Assembly (NCBI RefSeq): GCF_006385685.1
Contig: NZ_VFRP01000027.1
Location: 1-50,735 of the forward strand
Direction: 5' to 3'
Source: Amaricoccus solimangrovi
Lineage (GTDB): Bacteria; Pseudomonadota; Alphaproteobacteria; Rhodobacterales; Rhodobacteraceae
Length of the DNA: 50,735 nucleotides
The notes under the pieces are model-generated. The model saw nothing but the letters and a program-made list of their open reading frames with translations, was not told the origin of the DNA and did no database searches. The position numbers and the translations under genes were made by a program. Each line of letters begins with the position of its first letter. Position 1 is the first letter of the stretch. Below, one piece after another: positions 19,057-27,662 of this stretch.

Positions 19057-22056
19057 CTACAGAACGAAATCCCCAGCGACATACGCACTCGCGCGCACGG
19101 TCTGATCGTGGATCTCCAGCGCGAATTCGAAGTCGGTATCCGAATCCGTGTTTCCGCGGAGATGCGTCACATCTCCCGACTCGACAACCCAAAGGCTCCC
19201 CTTGCCCTTGGCGGTTCCAAAAACGAATGCCTGATCCCCGGCGGTCTCGGTATCGGCGTCAATCGCGGATAGATCAATCGTATCACCGGTGGCGGCGCCG
19301 GCTCCCTCGAATGCAACCGCTCCGTTGCCGGCACGGATCACGTCTCGGGCGGAGCGTGAGGATTCGGATGTCGCGCCGAAGGCGAACACGTCGTTCCCGA
19401 GGCCTCCAATCAATGTATCGATGCCGCCTCCGCCGAACAACCGATCGGCTCCGTCGATTCCGGCCAAGGTATTCGCTCCGGAGTTGCCGGAGATACTGTT
19501 GTTCATCGAGTTCCCCGTACCGGTGATCGCGCTACCGGTGAGGGTAAGGTTTTCGACAAGGACCGGAAGGGTGTAGCTCCGGTTCGCCAGTACCGTATCG
19601 CCACCGCCCGCGTCAGTCTCCACGACCAGATCACTGGCGTTGTCGACGACATAGGTGTCACGGCCACCACCACCCTCCATCCGATCAGCCCCTCCGCCCC
19701 CGTCCAGCGTGTCGGCGCCGCCCAGCCCGACAAGGGTGTTGGCCGACGCATTTCCGGTGAGACGGTTGGCGACGCCGTTCCCTGTTCCCGACGTGGCCGT
19801 GCCAGTCAGGAGGAGGTTCTCGAAGTTCGCACCCAAGGAGAAGTTGATCGCGGCCTCCACCGTATCGGCGCCCGCCGACGCGGCCTCTACCAGAACGTCA
19901 GAGGTCGTATCCACCGCATAGACGTCGTTGCCGGTGCCGCCCTCCATCCGGTCAGCACCCGTTCCCCCATCCAAGCGGTCATCCCCCGCCGCCCCGAGCA
20001 GGGTGTCGGCGCCAGATCCTCCGGTAAGTGTATTGGATGATGCATTCCCCGTAAGAACGTTGTTCGCGCCGTTTCCGCCTCCGTTTGAGGCGGACCCAGA
20101 CAGGGTAAGGTGTTCGAAGTTGGAAATCAGTGTTAAATTTACACTAGATATAACGGTGTCAGATCCGCCACTTGTTGTTTCAATTAGATTATCCGAGGAT
20201 GTGTTTACGATATAAGTATCATCACCATCGCCTCCGGTCATGCGGTCGGCGCCGTCCCCGCCATCGAGGGTGTCGTTCCCGGCTCCGCCTGTGAGCCGGT
20301 CGTTTCCCGCATAGCCATACAATGCGTTCGCCGACGCGTTTCCCGTGATGTAGTTTACGAGCTCGTTACCGTGCCCCTCGACCGCCAGGCCGGTCAGATT
20401 GAGACGGTCCAGGTGAGCGGCTAGCCGGTAACTCACCGAGGCCCATACGGTGTCGGTGCCGCCGCCAAGCTTTTCCTCGCAGGCATCCGCGGCGTCATCC
20501 ACATAATAGACGTCATCGCCGGGACCCCCTTCCATCGAGTCCACCCCAGCTCCTCCGTCGAGGACATCCGCGCTGTGATGGCTGACGAGCTTGTCATCTC
20601 CGCCACCACCGACAAGTGTATTGCGGCTGGGTGCGTCGAAATCGGCGATAATTTCGTTCGCGAGCTCATTTCCGGTGCCCGTTACCGCTGAGTCCCCGCG
20701 CAATTGCAAGACTTCCAGGCCAGCGCCCAAGGAGTAGGAGACCGTGGAAATGACCGTATCGGTGCCGCCGCCATCCGTTCCCTCGCTGGCAATGTCGCCC
20801 ACGTTGCGGACGAAATAGAGGTCGTCTCCGGCTCCACCGTCCATGACGTCGTTGCCGGTTCCCCCGTCGAGCGTATCGTCTCCTGCCATCCCTCGCAGCG
20901 TGTCGAGGCCGGCACCACCGAGAAGATTGTTCTCGGCCAGGTTGCCGGAGATGCGGTCGTTGCCTGTCCCACCTATCGCGTTCTCGATCAGAGATCGGTG
21001 ATCGTCCTGAAACAGAAGCGCGTTAAATACATTGCCGCGGGCCAGGATCGGGTTGGAGGCGGTGCCACCCAGGCGGGCGAGTTGAGTCGTGGAAAACTTT
21101 GAATGATCTCCCGGATCAAGACTCAAGGTTAGGTTGGTAGAGTAGTTCGATAAATCATAGGTATCATTTCCGCCGCCATCCCAAATTGTTTGAAATATTT
21201 TATAACTTGAAGTTGGAGCGGAATCTTCGTTTCGCAGCATGGACAGCCGTTCGGCGTCGCCGTCGTTCTGGATATATGATGTCCCGGACGTGGCGTTCCA
21301 CGTATAGACTGTATTTCCCGCGTTGGTTGAGTAGTTCGCTCCATAGAGATGCTGCAGCGCCGCGATATCATACATCATGAAGGTTCGCGCGAACCCTCGC
21401 GCCTCGACCGCGAAGCTTGCGTCCGGGGCGCCCACGTACGAGTGCGACGCCATCACGGTGTACTCGATCGAGTCCACAGCGGAAGGAAGGAAGCCATACG
21501 GCCCGGATTCACCGGCTGCTTTCAGACCCAGCGCCCCTCCCAACTCACGGAGAATGGCGAAATAGCTTTTGTCTCCCAGACGAGGGCTTCCGATCTCGGA
21601 CCCCAGGAAGATGTCTCCATTACGGATGCCGTCACCTGGACCGTAGGATACTGAGGATGTTTCCTCAAGATTTCTTGCTATTCTTATCGTCGCAATGCCG
21701 TCATTCGGCGTTGTTATGTCTGGACGATATGGTGGTCTGTAGTTGATATAATTATCAGTTGACAACCACGTAAAGCCCGAGACCGACTGGGATGATAGCG
21801 CCGGTCTTTCCGACGAGTAATCATCTTCAAGAAGATAGTATACAGTATTTAATATAGATGCTCCAGCCTGATTAAATCCGTTTAAATCATCGCCATAGTT
21901 AATGAGTGGTGATGAATTATCATAGTCATATATCGAATTTGGGTTGCTATATGTAACGATTCCATTCCATTTGTATCCGGAAATTATTCCATCTACACCT
22001 TGATCACCGGAACTAATCGTATAAACAACGGGTGTGGAATCGTACAACAACGCCAT
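19057..22056 (-). CDS. Serralysin-like RTX protein with a degraded zinc site (pseudoprotease)
   Basis: 999 residues. Residues 1-330 resemble the metzincin catalytic domain of serralysin (M10B) proteases, but the HExxHxxGxxH site reads RELGGALGLKA at 170-180: all three histidine ligands are replaced while the Glu stays. A Met-turn-like VMASHSY follows at about 201-207. From about residue 380 there are many RTX nonapeptides (GGAGLDTLR, GGTGNDVMD, GGDGDDTYI) interleaved with VIS(S/T)VSYSLGA.LE.L.L.G type repeats, and a C-terminal module ending AGDFVL. The ATG at 22056 is preferred to a TTG four codons earlier. It probably leaves by type I secretion and may serve as an adhesin or matrix protein rather than a protease. 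Confidence 0.85.
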   Translation of the reverse strand: MALLYDSTPVVYTISSGDQGVDGIISGYKWNGIVTYSNPNSIYDYDNSSPLINYGDDLNGFNQAGASILNTVYYLLEDDYSSERPALSSQSVSGFTWLSTDNYINYRPPYRPDITTPNDGIATIRIARNLEETSSVSYGPGDGIRNGDIFLGSEIGSPRLGDKSYFAILRELGGALGLKAAGESGPYGFLPSAVDSIEYTVMASHSYVGAPDASFAVEARGFARTFMMYDIAALQHLYGANYSTNAGNTVYTWNATSGTSYIQNDGDAERLSMLRNEDSAPTSSYKIFQTIWDGGGNDTYDLSNYSTNLTLSLDPGDHSKFSTTQLARLGGTASNPILARGNVFNALLFQDDHRSLIENAIGGTGNDRISGNLAENNLLGGAGLDTLRGMAGDDTLDGGTGNDVMDGGAGDDLYFVRNVGDIASEGTDGGGTDTVISTVSYSLGAGLEVLQLRGDSAVTGTGNELANEIIADFDAPSRNTLVGGGGDDKLVSHHSADVLDGGAGVDSMEGGPGDDVYYVDDAADACEEKLGGGTDTVWASVSYRLAAHLDRLNLTGLAVEGHGNELVNYITGNASANALYGYAGNDRLTGGAGNDTLDGGDGADRMTGGDGDDTYIVNTSSDNLIETTSGGSDTVISSVNLTLISNFEHLTLSGSASNGGGNGANNVLTGNASSNTLTGGSGADTLLGAAGDDRLDGGTGADRMEGGTGNDVYAVDTTSDVLVEAASAGADTVEAAINFSLGANFENLLLTGTATSGTGNGVANRLTGNASANTLVGLGGADTLDGGGGADRMEGGGGRDTYVVDNASDLVVETDAGGGDTVLANRSYTLPVLVENLTLTGSAITGTGNSMNNSISGNSGANTLAGIDGADRLFGGGGIDTLIGGLGNDVFAFGATSESSRSARDVIRAGNGAVAFEGAGAATGDTIDLSAIDADTETAGDQAFVFGTAKGKGSLWVVESGDVTHLRGNTDSDTDFEFALEIHDQTVRASAYVAGDFVL

Positions 22057-22224
22057 CTTCGGATCCAATCATTAATAAGTTTCGAATCATTATCAATCGA
22101 AATTTTTATAGACTAGATCTCTAGAGATTTCTAGCTGCTCGAAGAGCAGCATCATGGATGAGTTCCCGGAATCGGGACGGCTCCAGGAGCTCCGTTTCGC
22201 AATGGGGGACGTTCAACCAGGGTG

Positions 22225-22342
22225 CGCGCAGGTGTCGGTCTCGCCGAGTAGCCGCTCGCGGAAGGCCGCGTCCTGCGCCAGGTGGACCACGGTCACAGCC
22301 CGTCCTCCACGATATGCGGCGCGACGGCGGCTGCGAACCGCG
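22225..22342 (-). pseudogene. Decayed copy of the small-gene pair found intact at 28810-29321
   Basis: On the minus strand one frame ends PRFAAAVAPHIVEDGL and stops; the next starts at an overlapping GTGA (22293-22296) and reads VTVVHLAQDAAFRERLLGET before losing similarity. The intact pair at 28.8-29.3 kb has the same junction: PRFAEDAPHSVACRL with stop, then an ATGA overlap and MTVVHPSLARARDAVFRARL. The rest of 22057-22379 is the A+T-rich upstream region of the RTX gene and holds no other gene I can support. Confidence 0.65.
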
Positions 22343-22379
22343 GTGACCGAATCCGCGCATCATCATCCCCGGCGCGGCG

Positions 22380-23258
22380 TCAGGCCCGAAGCTTATCGTA
22401 GATTCGTGCGCATATGGGCGGACTGCTGAGATAGGCCTCCACGCTGTGCGGGTCTGCCTCTTCGTTGAGCCCGTCGGCAATGTTGTCGACACCGGAAAGG
22501 CCAATTGTTTCGCGCGTTAGGGGGCGATTCAGAGCAACGAAGTCGTCGCGGCGATAGGCGTTGACCCAAGCTGCGACGGGTGGGTCCGGCACGGTGCGCC
22601 GCGCCGGCAGGATCGAGCGCATCATGCCTATGCCCAAGGGCGAGCCGAGCGTCATGAACAGCGGCACGCGGCGGTTCCGAAGCTTGGCATCCCCGGCGAG
22701 AAGCTTATAGCTCACCACCGTTCCAAGGGAATGCGCTATCAGGATCGTCTCTTCGTCGTGCGTGTCAAAGATCTGCTTGCGGACAGTCACGCCAATCTGC
22801 GCGGCGAGCCCGGGATCGTCGATGTAGGCAACCGCCTGCGGCAGATAGCCCTTGGCAAGCCATTTGCCATGGTTTCTCAGGTGCCGTTCGACGGCGGCGG
22901 CGGCGTGTACGAGCCGCTGCTTGACCGGACCCTGCGCAACGGCGTCACCGGGGCTGGCCGCCCCGGGGACGCAGTCCAGCGTCTCGCCAGTCATGTCCCG
23001 AAGATAGGTCTCAAGAAAAGCCTGACCCAGATGACCTCCGGATGTATTGCCTCCTTGATGGACCGCTCGGCTCTTTGCCCCGGCCACCGCGTTTGCCAGG
23101 ATCGTGCCGTAGAAGCCGACGTCGATTTGCGGCCGCTCCACCTGCGTCAGGCCCAGTGTTTCCCAACCGCGCAGGAGGGCGGCCCACCACCGCTCGGCGA
23201 TGCACTGCGGCGTGGATTTTTCATTGTTGATCCCGTGCACGAAGGCGATGCGCACCAT
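22380..23258 (-). CDS. Alpha/beta hydrolase-fold serine hydrolase, cassette partner of the caspase-like gene
   Basis: 292 residues. An oxyanion-hole motif FVHGINN is at the N-terminus, the nucleophile elbow AHSLG puts Ser177 in a GxSxG-like context, an acid is available in RRDDFVALN (Asp238/239), and His271 lies in DPHSVEAYL. This is the layout of lipases, esterases and related hydrolases; the substrate is unknown. There is no signal peptide, so it should act in the cytoplasm. It starts one base after the stop of the caspase-like gene, so the two are co-expressed. A role as an effector cutting lipids or esters when activated by the upstream protease is an inference. Confidence 0.7.
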   Translation of the reverse strand: MVRIAFVHGINNEKSTPQCIAERWWAALLRGWETLGLTQVERPQIDVGFYGTILANAVAGAKSRAVHQGGNTSGGHLGQAFLETYLRDMTGETLDCVPGAASPGDAVAQGPVKQRLVHAAAAVERHLRNHGKWLAKGYLPQAVAYIDDPGLAAQIGVTVRKQIFDTHDEETILIAHSLGTVVSYKLLAGDAKLRNRRVPLFMTLGSPLGIGMMRSILPARRTVPDPPVAAWVNAYRRDDFVALNRPLTRETIGLSGVDNIADGLNEEADPHSVEAYLSSPPICARIYDKLRA

Positions 23259-23259
23259 C

Positions 23260-25062
23260 TTATTTTCTTTCTTCGAATAGGTGTTGCATCAGGGTCAGGA
23301 ACCGCTTCCCGGCCGCGTGGCCGCCAAGGGTGGCTATGGGCGCGCCGGTGAGGGCCTCGTCCAGCTCCAGAAATCGTCGCGAGGCGAACCCGGGGTCGGT
23401 CAGCGTGCCAAGTCGCGACCAGCCTGCCCGGAGCAGCGGCACGATCCCGGCAACGGGCACCTCCGCGACCGCGCCGGCCTGTTGCCAGACAAGGTCCGGC
23501 AGGCCGGCGGCGTCACCGCGTTCGTCGCGGGGTACTTCGGGCAGGTCGATGCGGTAGCCCCGATGCGACCACCGCATCGTGAGGCGCGCCAGGAGCGCGA
23601 TGTCGAAGGGTACGGCGTCCGCACGTTGGACAAAGAAGCGGCACAACCGGCGGATCGCGGCGATATCTCCGATCCGGTCGAGAAGATGGGCGGCGATAAC
23701 CCCGAGCAGAGGATCGGCATGCGGCATCCCGCTGAGGTCGCCGGCAATGGACTTGATAGCACCTGTGGGAAGGGTGCCCTTCAGGAAGGCCTCAAACAGG
23801 CGCATCGGATTCAGTTCGCTCACTTGCGAGGGCGTCTCGGTGGGGTACCAGGCCACAGACCAGGCGCCAGGCGCCAGCCCGCCATCGCCCGCGCCGGTCA
23901 GCAACTGCACAGCCAGCGGCCCGCTCTTGGCGCTCTGGGGCAGCGGGATGTAGAGATCACCGGATTGGAGCGTCATGGTGCTCTGACGCGCCGTTGCACC
24001 GAGTGCAAACCGGACAAATCCGTTGGCGGGGTCGATGGAATGTCGCGGCTGCCCGTCGCCGACGAACAGTCGTATCGGGGTGTCGTCGCGGCCCCCCCCG
24101 TTCACCGAGACGAAAAGATCCTCGGCCACGTTGAACTTCCTGGCGGATTCCGCACCATTTTCCCAGAACTCTCGACGGAGGTCCGACGCGGATGCGTTCA
24201 GGATCAGGTGCAGGTGCGCCGCGTCTCGCGTGCGGGGATCCTCGACGTTCGGGGCCGGCTTGGCGTCCGAGCTTGATGTGACCGGGCCGAATCCGAGTCC
24301 GGAAAGCTCTGCCCCCAAGTCCAGGTAATCATTGTTCGGATAGATGTAGGTGGGTGTCAGATCGGGGTATTGCTCCTTGCCGATGAGGGCGGCGGCGTCC
24401 GGGAGCTTATCGGCGATGAAGGTTCTGAGGCTCTGGGATGTCACGACGCGCCGACCGCGCTCCTGGAGATCGATTGTGTCGAACGCGGCGCGTGGCGGCT
24501 TCGCGCTCAGCGCCTGTGTCAGGAGATTTGAAAACAAGGGCTCCCCGTTCGGGGCGGCGAACGCAGGCTGGCCGCGGCATGTGGCGCGGAACGTGTCGTA
24601 GTCAGTCTGGGTCCTGCTGCCGGAATACTCGTCAAGGATAGGCGAGAACTTGGTCGGATGCGAGTCAGGGACCTGGCATGCATCGCTGAACATGGTGACC
24701 TGTTCCGGAGCGTAGGTGGTCAGAACATCGCGGAACGCGAGCACATCCACCCTCTCCCTCCAGTGACTTCGTCCGCGCGACAGATACCAGATCTCGGTTC
24801 CCTCGGAATACGCCCCGTGTCCACAGAAATAGACAGTGATCCGTGGACGTTCCAGAAGCAGGTCTTCTGGCAGTAGTTTGATGATGAGATCCGAGGTAAC
24901 CGGATCCTTCTGGTCCGTGAGAATGATGGGGTCATCATACTTTGGGTTCTGCCGTGCGTAATCGGCCATGCGCGCCATAACCTGGTGTATGCCCGGCAGG
25001 CTTTTCATTCCTTCGGGCGACTTGACTGCGATGCCGATGAAAAGACGATTTCTGCTGTACAT
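23260..25062 (-). CDS. Caspase-like (C14/CD-clan) cysteine protease with a long C-terminal region
   Basis: 600 residues. The N-terminal 240 residues have a caspase fold signature: NRLFIGIAVKSPEG, the catalytic-His strand ITVYFCGHGAYSE (His82) and the catalytic-Cys strand VTMFSDACQVP (Cys129). The rest contains a probable beta-sandwich (about 275-420) and a helical C-terminal region (LLGVIAAHLLDRIGDIAAIRR). Bacterial caspase-like proteins with large partner domains often act in conflict or regulated cell death systems. It is the first gene of the pair with the hydrolase and is divergent, across 118 bases, from three HExxH genes. The ATG at 25062 has only a weak ribosome binding site. Confidence 0.75.
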   Translation of the reverse strand: MYSRNRLFIGIAVKSPEGMKSLPGIHQVMARMADYARQNPKYDDPIILTDQKDPVTSDLIIKLLPEDLLLERPRITVYFCGHGAYSEGTEIWYLSRGRSHWRERVDVLAFRDVLTTYAPEQVTMFSDACQVPDSHPTKFSPILDEYSGSRTQTDYDTFRATCRGQPAFAAPNGEPLFSNLLTQALSAKPPRAAFDTIDLQERGRRVVTSQSLRTFIADKLPDAAALIGKEQYPDLTPTYIYPNNDYLDLGAELSGLGFGPVTSSSDAKPAPNVEDPRTRDAAHLHLILNASASDLRREFWENGAESARKFNVAEDLFVSVNGGGRDDTPIRLFVGDGQPRHSIDPANGFVRFALGATARQSTMTLQSGDLYIPLPQSAKSGPLAVQLLTGAGDGGLAPGAWSVAWYPTETPSQVSELNPMRLFEAFLKGTLPTGAIKSIAGDLSGMPHADPLLGVIAAHLLDRIGDIAAIRRLCRFFVQRADAVPFDIALLARLTMRWSHRGYRIDLPEVPRDERGDAAGLPDLVWQQAGAVAEVPVAGIVPLLRAGWSRLGTLTDPGFASRRFLELDEALTGAPIATLGGHAAGKRFLTLMQHLFEERK

Positions 25063-25180
25063 GAAATTCTCAAATCAAGCATGGGGCGCGAATTGAAAGT
25101 AACCATATGCAATTGGGACCTCAAGGCTTGTCGCGCGCCTCTTGCGCGGCTGGCGAGTGCATGTAGGCTGGCAGCATCCC

Positions 25181-26374
25181 ATGTCGGGAACCGATATGCA
25201 TTCACAGCAAGACAACGAGACGTTCCGGGCTCGCTATCGAACAGACGACGATGCGGTGACCTTTCTCCGGCTTTTTCCAGAGCGCGGACATGCTGTCGAA
25301 CTCGCGCATGACCTCAGCGAGCTCCGCCGCCAGGCCGACCATGCCATGCGGATAGCTGCCGGCTATTGGCCTCGCGATTTCGCGGAATCCTGCGGGTTCG
25401 ACTACCGCTGCTTCGTCTACGACCGCTATGCCCCCAATGCGTTCGCGGCCTTCCGCGAAGGTCGGCACTGGATCGGGCTGTCCAGCGGGCTTGTCTACGT
25501 CATTGCCGAACTGGCCGTGCGCGCCGCCGCGGCCGCGGACATACCCGGTAGCTCGCCCTGTGCCGCCGAGCCAGACGCCCATCGGGGCTTCGGCTTTCGC
25601 TTTAGCGACGAGGCGTTTCGGGGCGGTCAGGAGGAGACCGCTCGGTTTTTCCGGCAAACCCAGGATTTCGATCAGGCGCGGATGCGGGTAATGAACGCGA
25701 TCTGGTTGGATGCGCAGACGCTGGTGTGGAGGCATGAGTTCTTTCACGCCTCGCTGGGTCATACGCGGTTCGCGGACCACGCGCTCGGGCTCGGAGCCCT
25801 GGACGAGGATGCGGCGCCGCCGGACAATCCAGATGGTTTCGAGATCCTGCGGGCCATGGAGTTTCATGCGGACTGGGCTGGTTTTGGATCAATGATCAAG
25901 GCGAGCCGGTCCGGGCTCGACCCGGTCGGCAGCGATCTGGTCAAGCGGTTTGGCCTGCGATTCCGGGTAGCTGTCATGACCGCCGCCGTCCTGTTGCTGC
26001 CCTTGTTCTTTCGTGTAGCGGAGGATCACGCCCCCTCTACCGCGCGGACCCATCCCCACGCCGCGACCAGGCTTCAGATCTTCCTGCTTCGGGTGTCCGA
26101 CATCGACGAGCCGAACGAGCGTGGGATCTGGGAGGCCGGAGCGCTGGATGCGATTGGGTGGCTCGTGAGCTATGCCCGGCGGAACAGTGAGTTCTCGGCC
26201 ATTGCCGGGATGCTGGACGACGCGACGTGGAAAGTCGCGAACCGTGAGCGGCAACGATGCATAGATGTGTTCGATGCCTTGCAAGAGGTTCTCGGCCCTT
26301 ACGCGGTCCTGCCCTTGGGGCACCCGCATCAAGGCGATATCGCGCCGATCCCGACAGACAGCGATGGTGCGTGA
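25181..26374 (+). CDS. HExxH metalloprotein 1 of a three-gene series
   Basis: About 397 residues. RHEFFHASLGH places His185, Glu186 and His189 as a zincin site with Gly193-His194 after it, and AMEFHADWAG (Glu227, Asp231) lies 38 residues further, where the third ligand of gluzincins is expected. The same pattern, HExxHxxxGHxx followed by E[LF]xAD, recurs in the two genes downstream. A hydrophobic stretch AVMTAAVLLLPLFF lies about 268-281. The start is uncertain: ATG 25181, ATG 25196 (GGGA upstream) or an earlier TTG. No known family name can be assigned with confidence; M48-like or ImmA-like zincins are the nearest analogy. Confidence 0.65.
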   Translation: MSGTDMHSQQDNETFRARYRTDDDAVTFLRLFPERGHAVELAHDLSELRRQADHAMRIAAGYWPRDFAESCGFDYRCFVYDRYAPNAFAAFREGRHWIGLSSGLVYVIAELAVRAAAAADIPGSSPCAAEPDAHRGFGFRFSDEAFRGGQEETARFFRQTQDFDQARMRVMNAIWLDAQTLVWRHEFFHASLGHTRFADHALGLGALDEDAAPPDNPDGFEILRAMEFHADWAGFGSMIKASRSGLDPVGSDLVKRFGLRFRVAVMTAAVLLLPLFFRVAEDHAPSTARTHPHAATRLQIFLLRVSDIDEPNERGIWEAGALDAIGWLVSYARRNSEFSAIAGMLDDATWKVANRERQRCIDVFDALQEVLGPYAVLPLGHPHQGDIAPIPTDSDGA

Positions 26375-26455
26375 TCCGGGGGTGGCGATGACTCGCCTGG
26401 GCAGAGGTATTCTGTCGCTCGGCGCGCCGGTGGGGCGGTTCGCGAGCCGGCGCGC

Positions 26456-26563
26456 ATGATTGCCCTGGAACGGCTCGAGGCGATGGACAGCGCACTGCGT
26501 GAATTCTCCCAGGAGTTCAAGGCGCGGGCGCGTACGGGACCGGATACTGCGACGAATGACTGA
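26456..26563 (+). CDS. Possible 35-residue linker peptide between metalloproteins 1 and 2
   Basis: An ATG at 26456 opens a short frame (MIALERLEAMDSALREFSQE at its start), amphipathic and helix-prone, that ends by overlapping the ATG of the next gene. It lies in the same frame as metalloprotein 1, 27 codons after that gene's stop. Either it is a coupled small protein or it is the detached C-terminus of a longer ancestral protein. Confidence 0.35.
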   Translation: MIALERLEAMDSALREFSQEFKARARTGPDTATND

Positions 26564-27653
26564 GCCCTTGTCCTCCGCCGCGCAGATGATGGAAGCGCTC
26601 TCCCGCTATCTTGAAACCGGCTTCACCCCCGTACTCGCCCCGTCGCTGTCCATCGGCTTCGAGGTCGCCAACGTTGAGCGGTTCAATGCGTCTGTGGTCA
26701 TGGCGGACGAGACCCGATTTGAAATTTCCACGCACCTTGGCTGCGCGACGGTACTTGAGCATTGCATTGCAAGCATGGAGACGTCCGGCTTCCTGTCGAG
26801 CCATACAGGCCTCGCGGCGGTTCTTTTTGGTTCGGCCGCGGAGACTGAAGAGTTGCACCGCGTGCTGCTGCACTTCGCGGCTCTATTCGTGCAACTGCAT
26901 GAGTTCGCGCATATTCTGTGCGGTCACCTGAAGTATTGCGACGCCAAGGGGTTGCTAAAACGCACTGGAGCGGGTCTTCGCCTCGACGAAACCGGCGCGG
27001 ATGGCCATTCGCGGAAGGTTGAGGCTGGAGAAATCCCTTCGGATTGGCTCAAGTTGATCGAGCTGGAGGCCGACAGCATGGCCTTCGAGATGCTCCTCGG
27101 GTTTTCCTACGAGTTCCTGCTGGCCGGGGATGTCTTCGCTGAGAAGCTTCGGCGGGAGGCGGACCCGGACCGCCTGTCGGCGCGAATGACCCACACTTTG
27201 GGCGAGATTGCCATTACGGCGGGGGCGGCGGTCTTCTACCTGTTGGAGATGGAGCGGGAGGGGCGGGACGCCTATCCCCTGCCGGAAACGCGTCTGCTGA
27301 ATATTCTGAACGCATGGGTGCAAAAGACGTTGCTGCCAGAAGGGGGCGGGCGCGGGTTGGTCAAGGTGCGCCTCGACGACGGGCTGCGAGAGGCACTGGC
27401 AGACCGGATCGTGCCCTCGTGTTTCACGGCAGCGCAATTCGGCGTGGCCTGTGCCGAGGCCTATCCGGAGCTGCCCGCTACCGGGCGGGGGCGGATCAGC
27501 TTTGACGAGGCGGCGCTGATGGACGGATTCATCAACGGTCTGCTCGGCGAGGCAACAAAGGGCGCGTCGGCGGGGCAGCGGGAGCTTGCTGCCCTCCAGC
27601 CGCGTCTCGCGGCGTTCCAGTTGCAGTTGACGCGCCACCCGCTGGGAACGTGA
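26556..27653 (+). CDS. HExxH metalloprotein 2 of a three-gene series
   Basis: 365 residues from ATG 26556. The core is LHEFAHILCGHLKY (His115, Glu116, His119, Gly123-His124), followed 50 residues later by LIELEADSMAFEML (Glu169, Asp173), the same two-part site as its neighbours. The N-terminal part contains LSIGFEVANVERFNASVVMA, comparable to LSIGYQFADFWGMAAACNST in metalloprotein 3, so the similarity extends beyond the zinc motif. There is no signal peptide or clear membrane anchor, suggesting a cytoplasmic hydrolase. The earlier TTG at 26460 overlaps the small frame and is less likely. Confidence 0.68.
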   Translation: MTEPLSSAAQMMEALSRYLETGFTPVLAPSLSIGFEVANVERFNASVVMADETRFEISTHLGCATVLEHCIASMETSGFLSSHTGLAAVLFGSAAETEELHRVLLHFAALFVQLHEFAHILCGHLKYCDAKGLLKRTGAGLRLDETGADGHSRKVEAGEIPSDWLKLIELEADSMAFEMLLGFSYEFLLAGDVFAEKLRREADPDRLSARMTHTLGEIAITAGAAVFYLLEMEREGRDAYPLPETRLLNILNAWVQKTLLPEGGGRGLVKVRLDDGLREALADRIVPSCFTAAQFGVACAEAYPELPATGRGRISFDEAALMDGFINGLLGEATKGASAGQRELAALQPRLAAFQLQLTRHPLGT

Positions 27654-27662
27654 GGCATCGCA

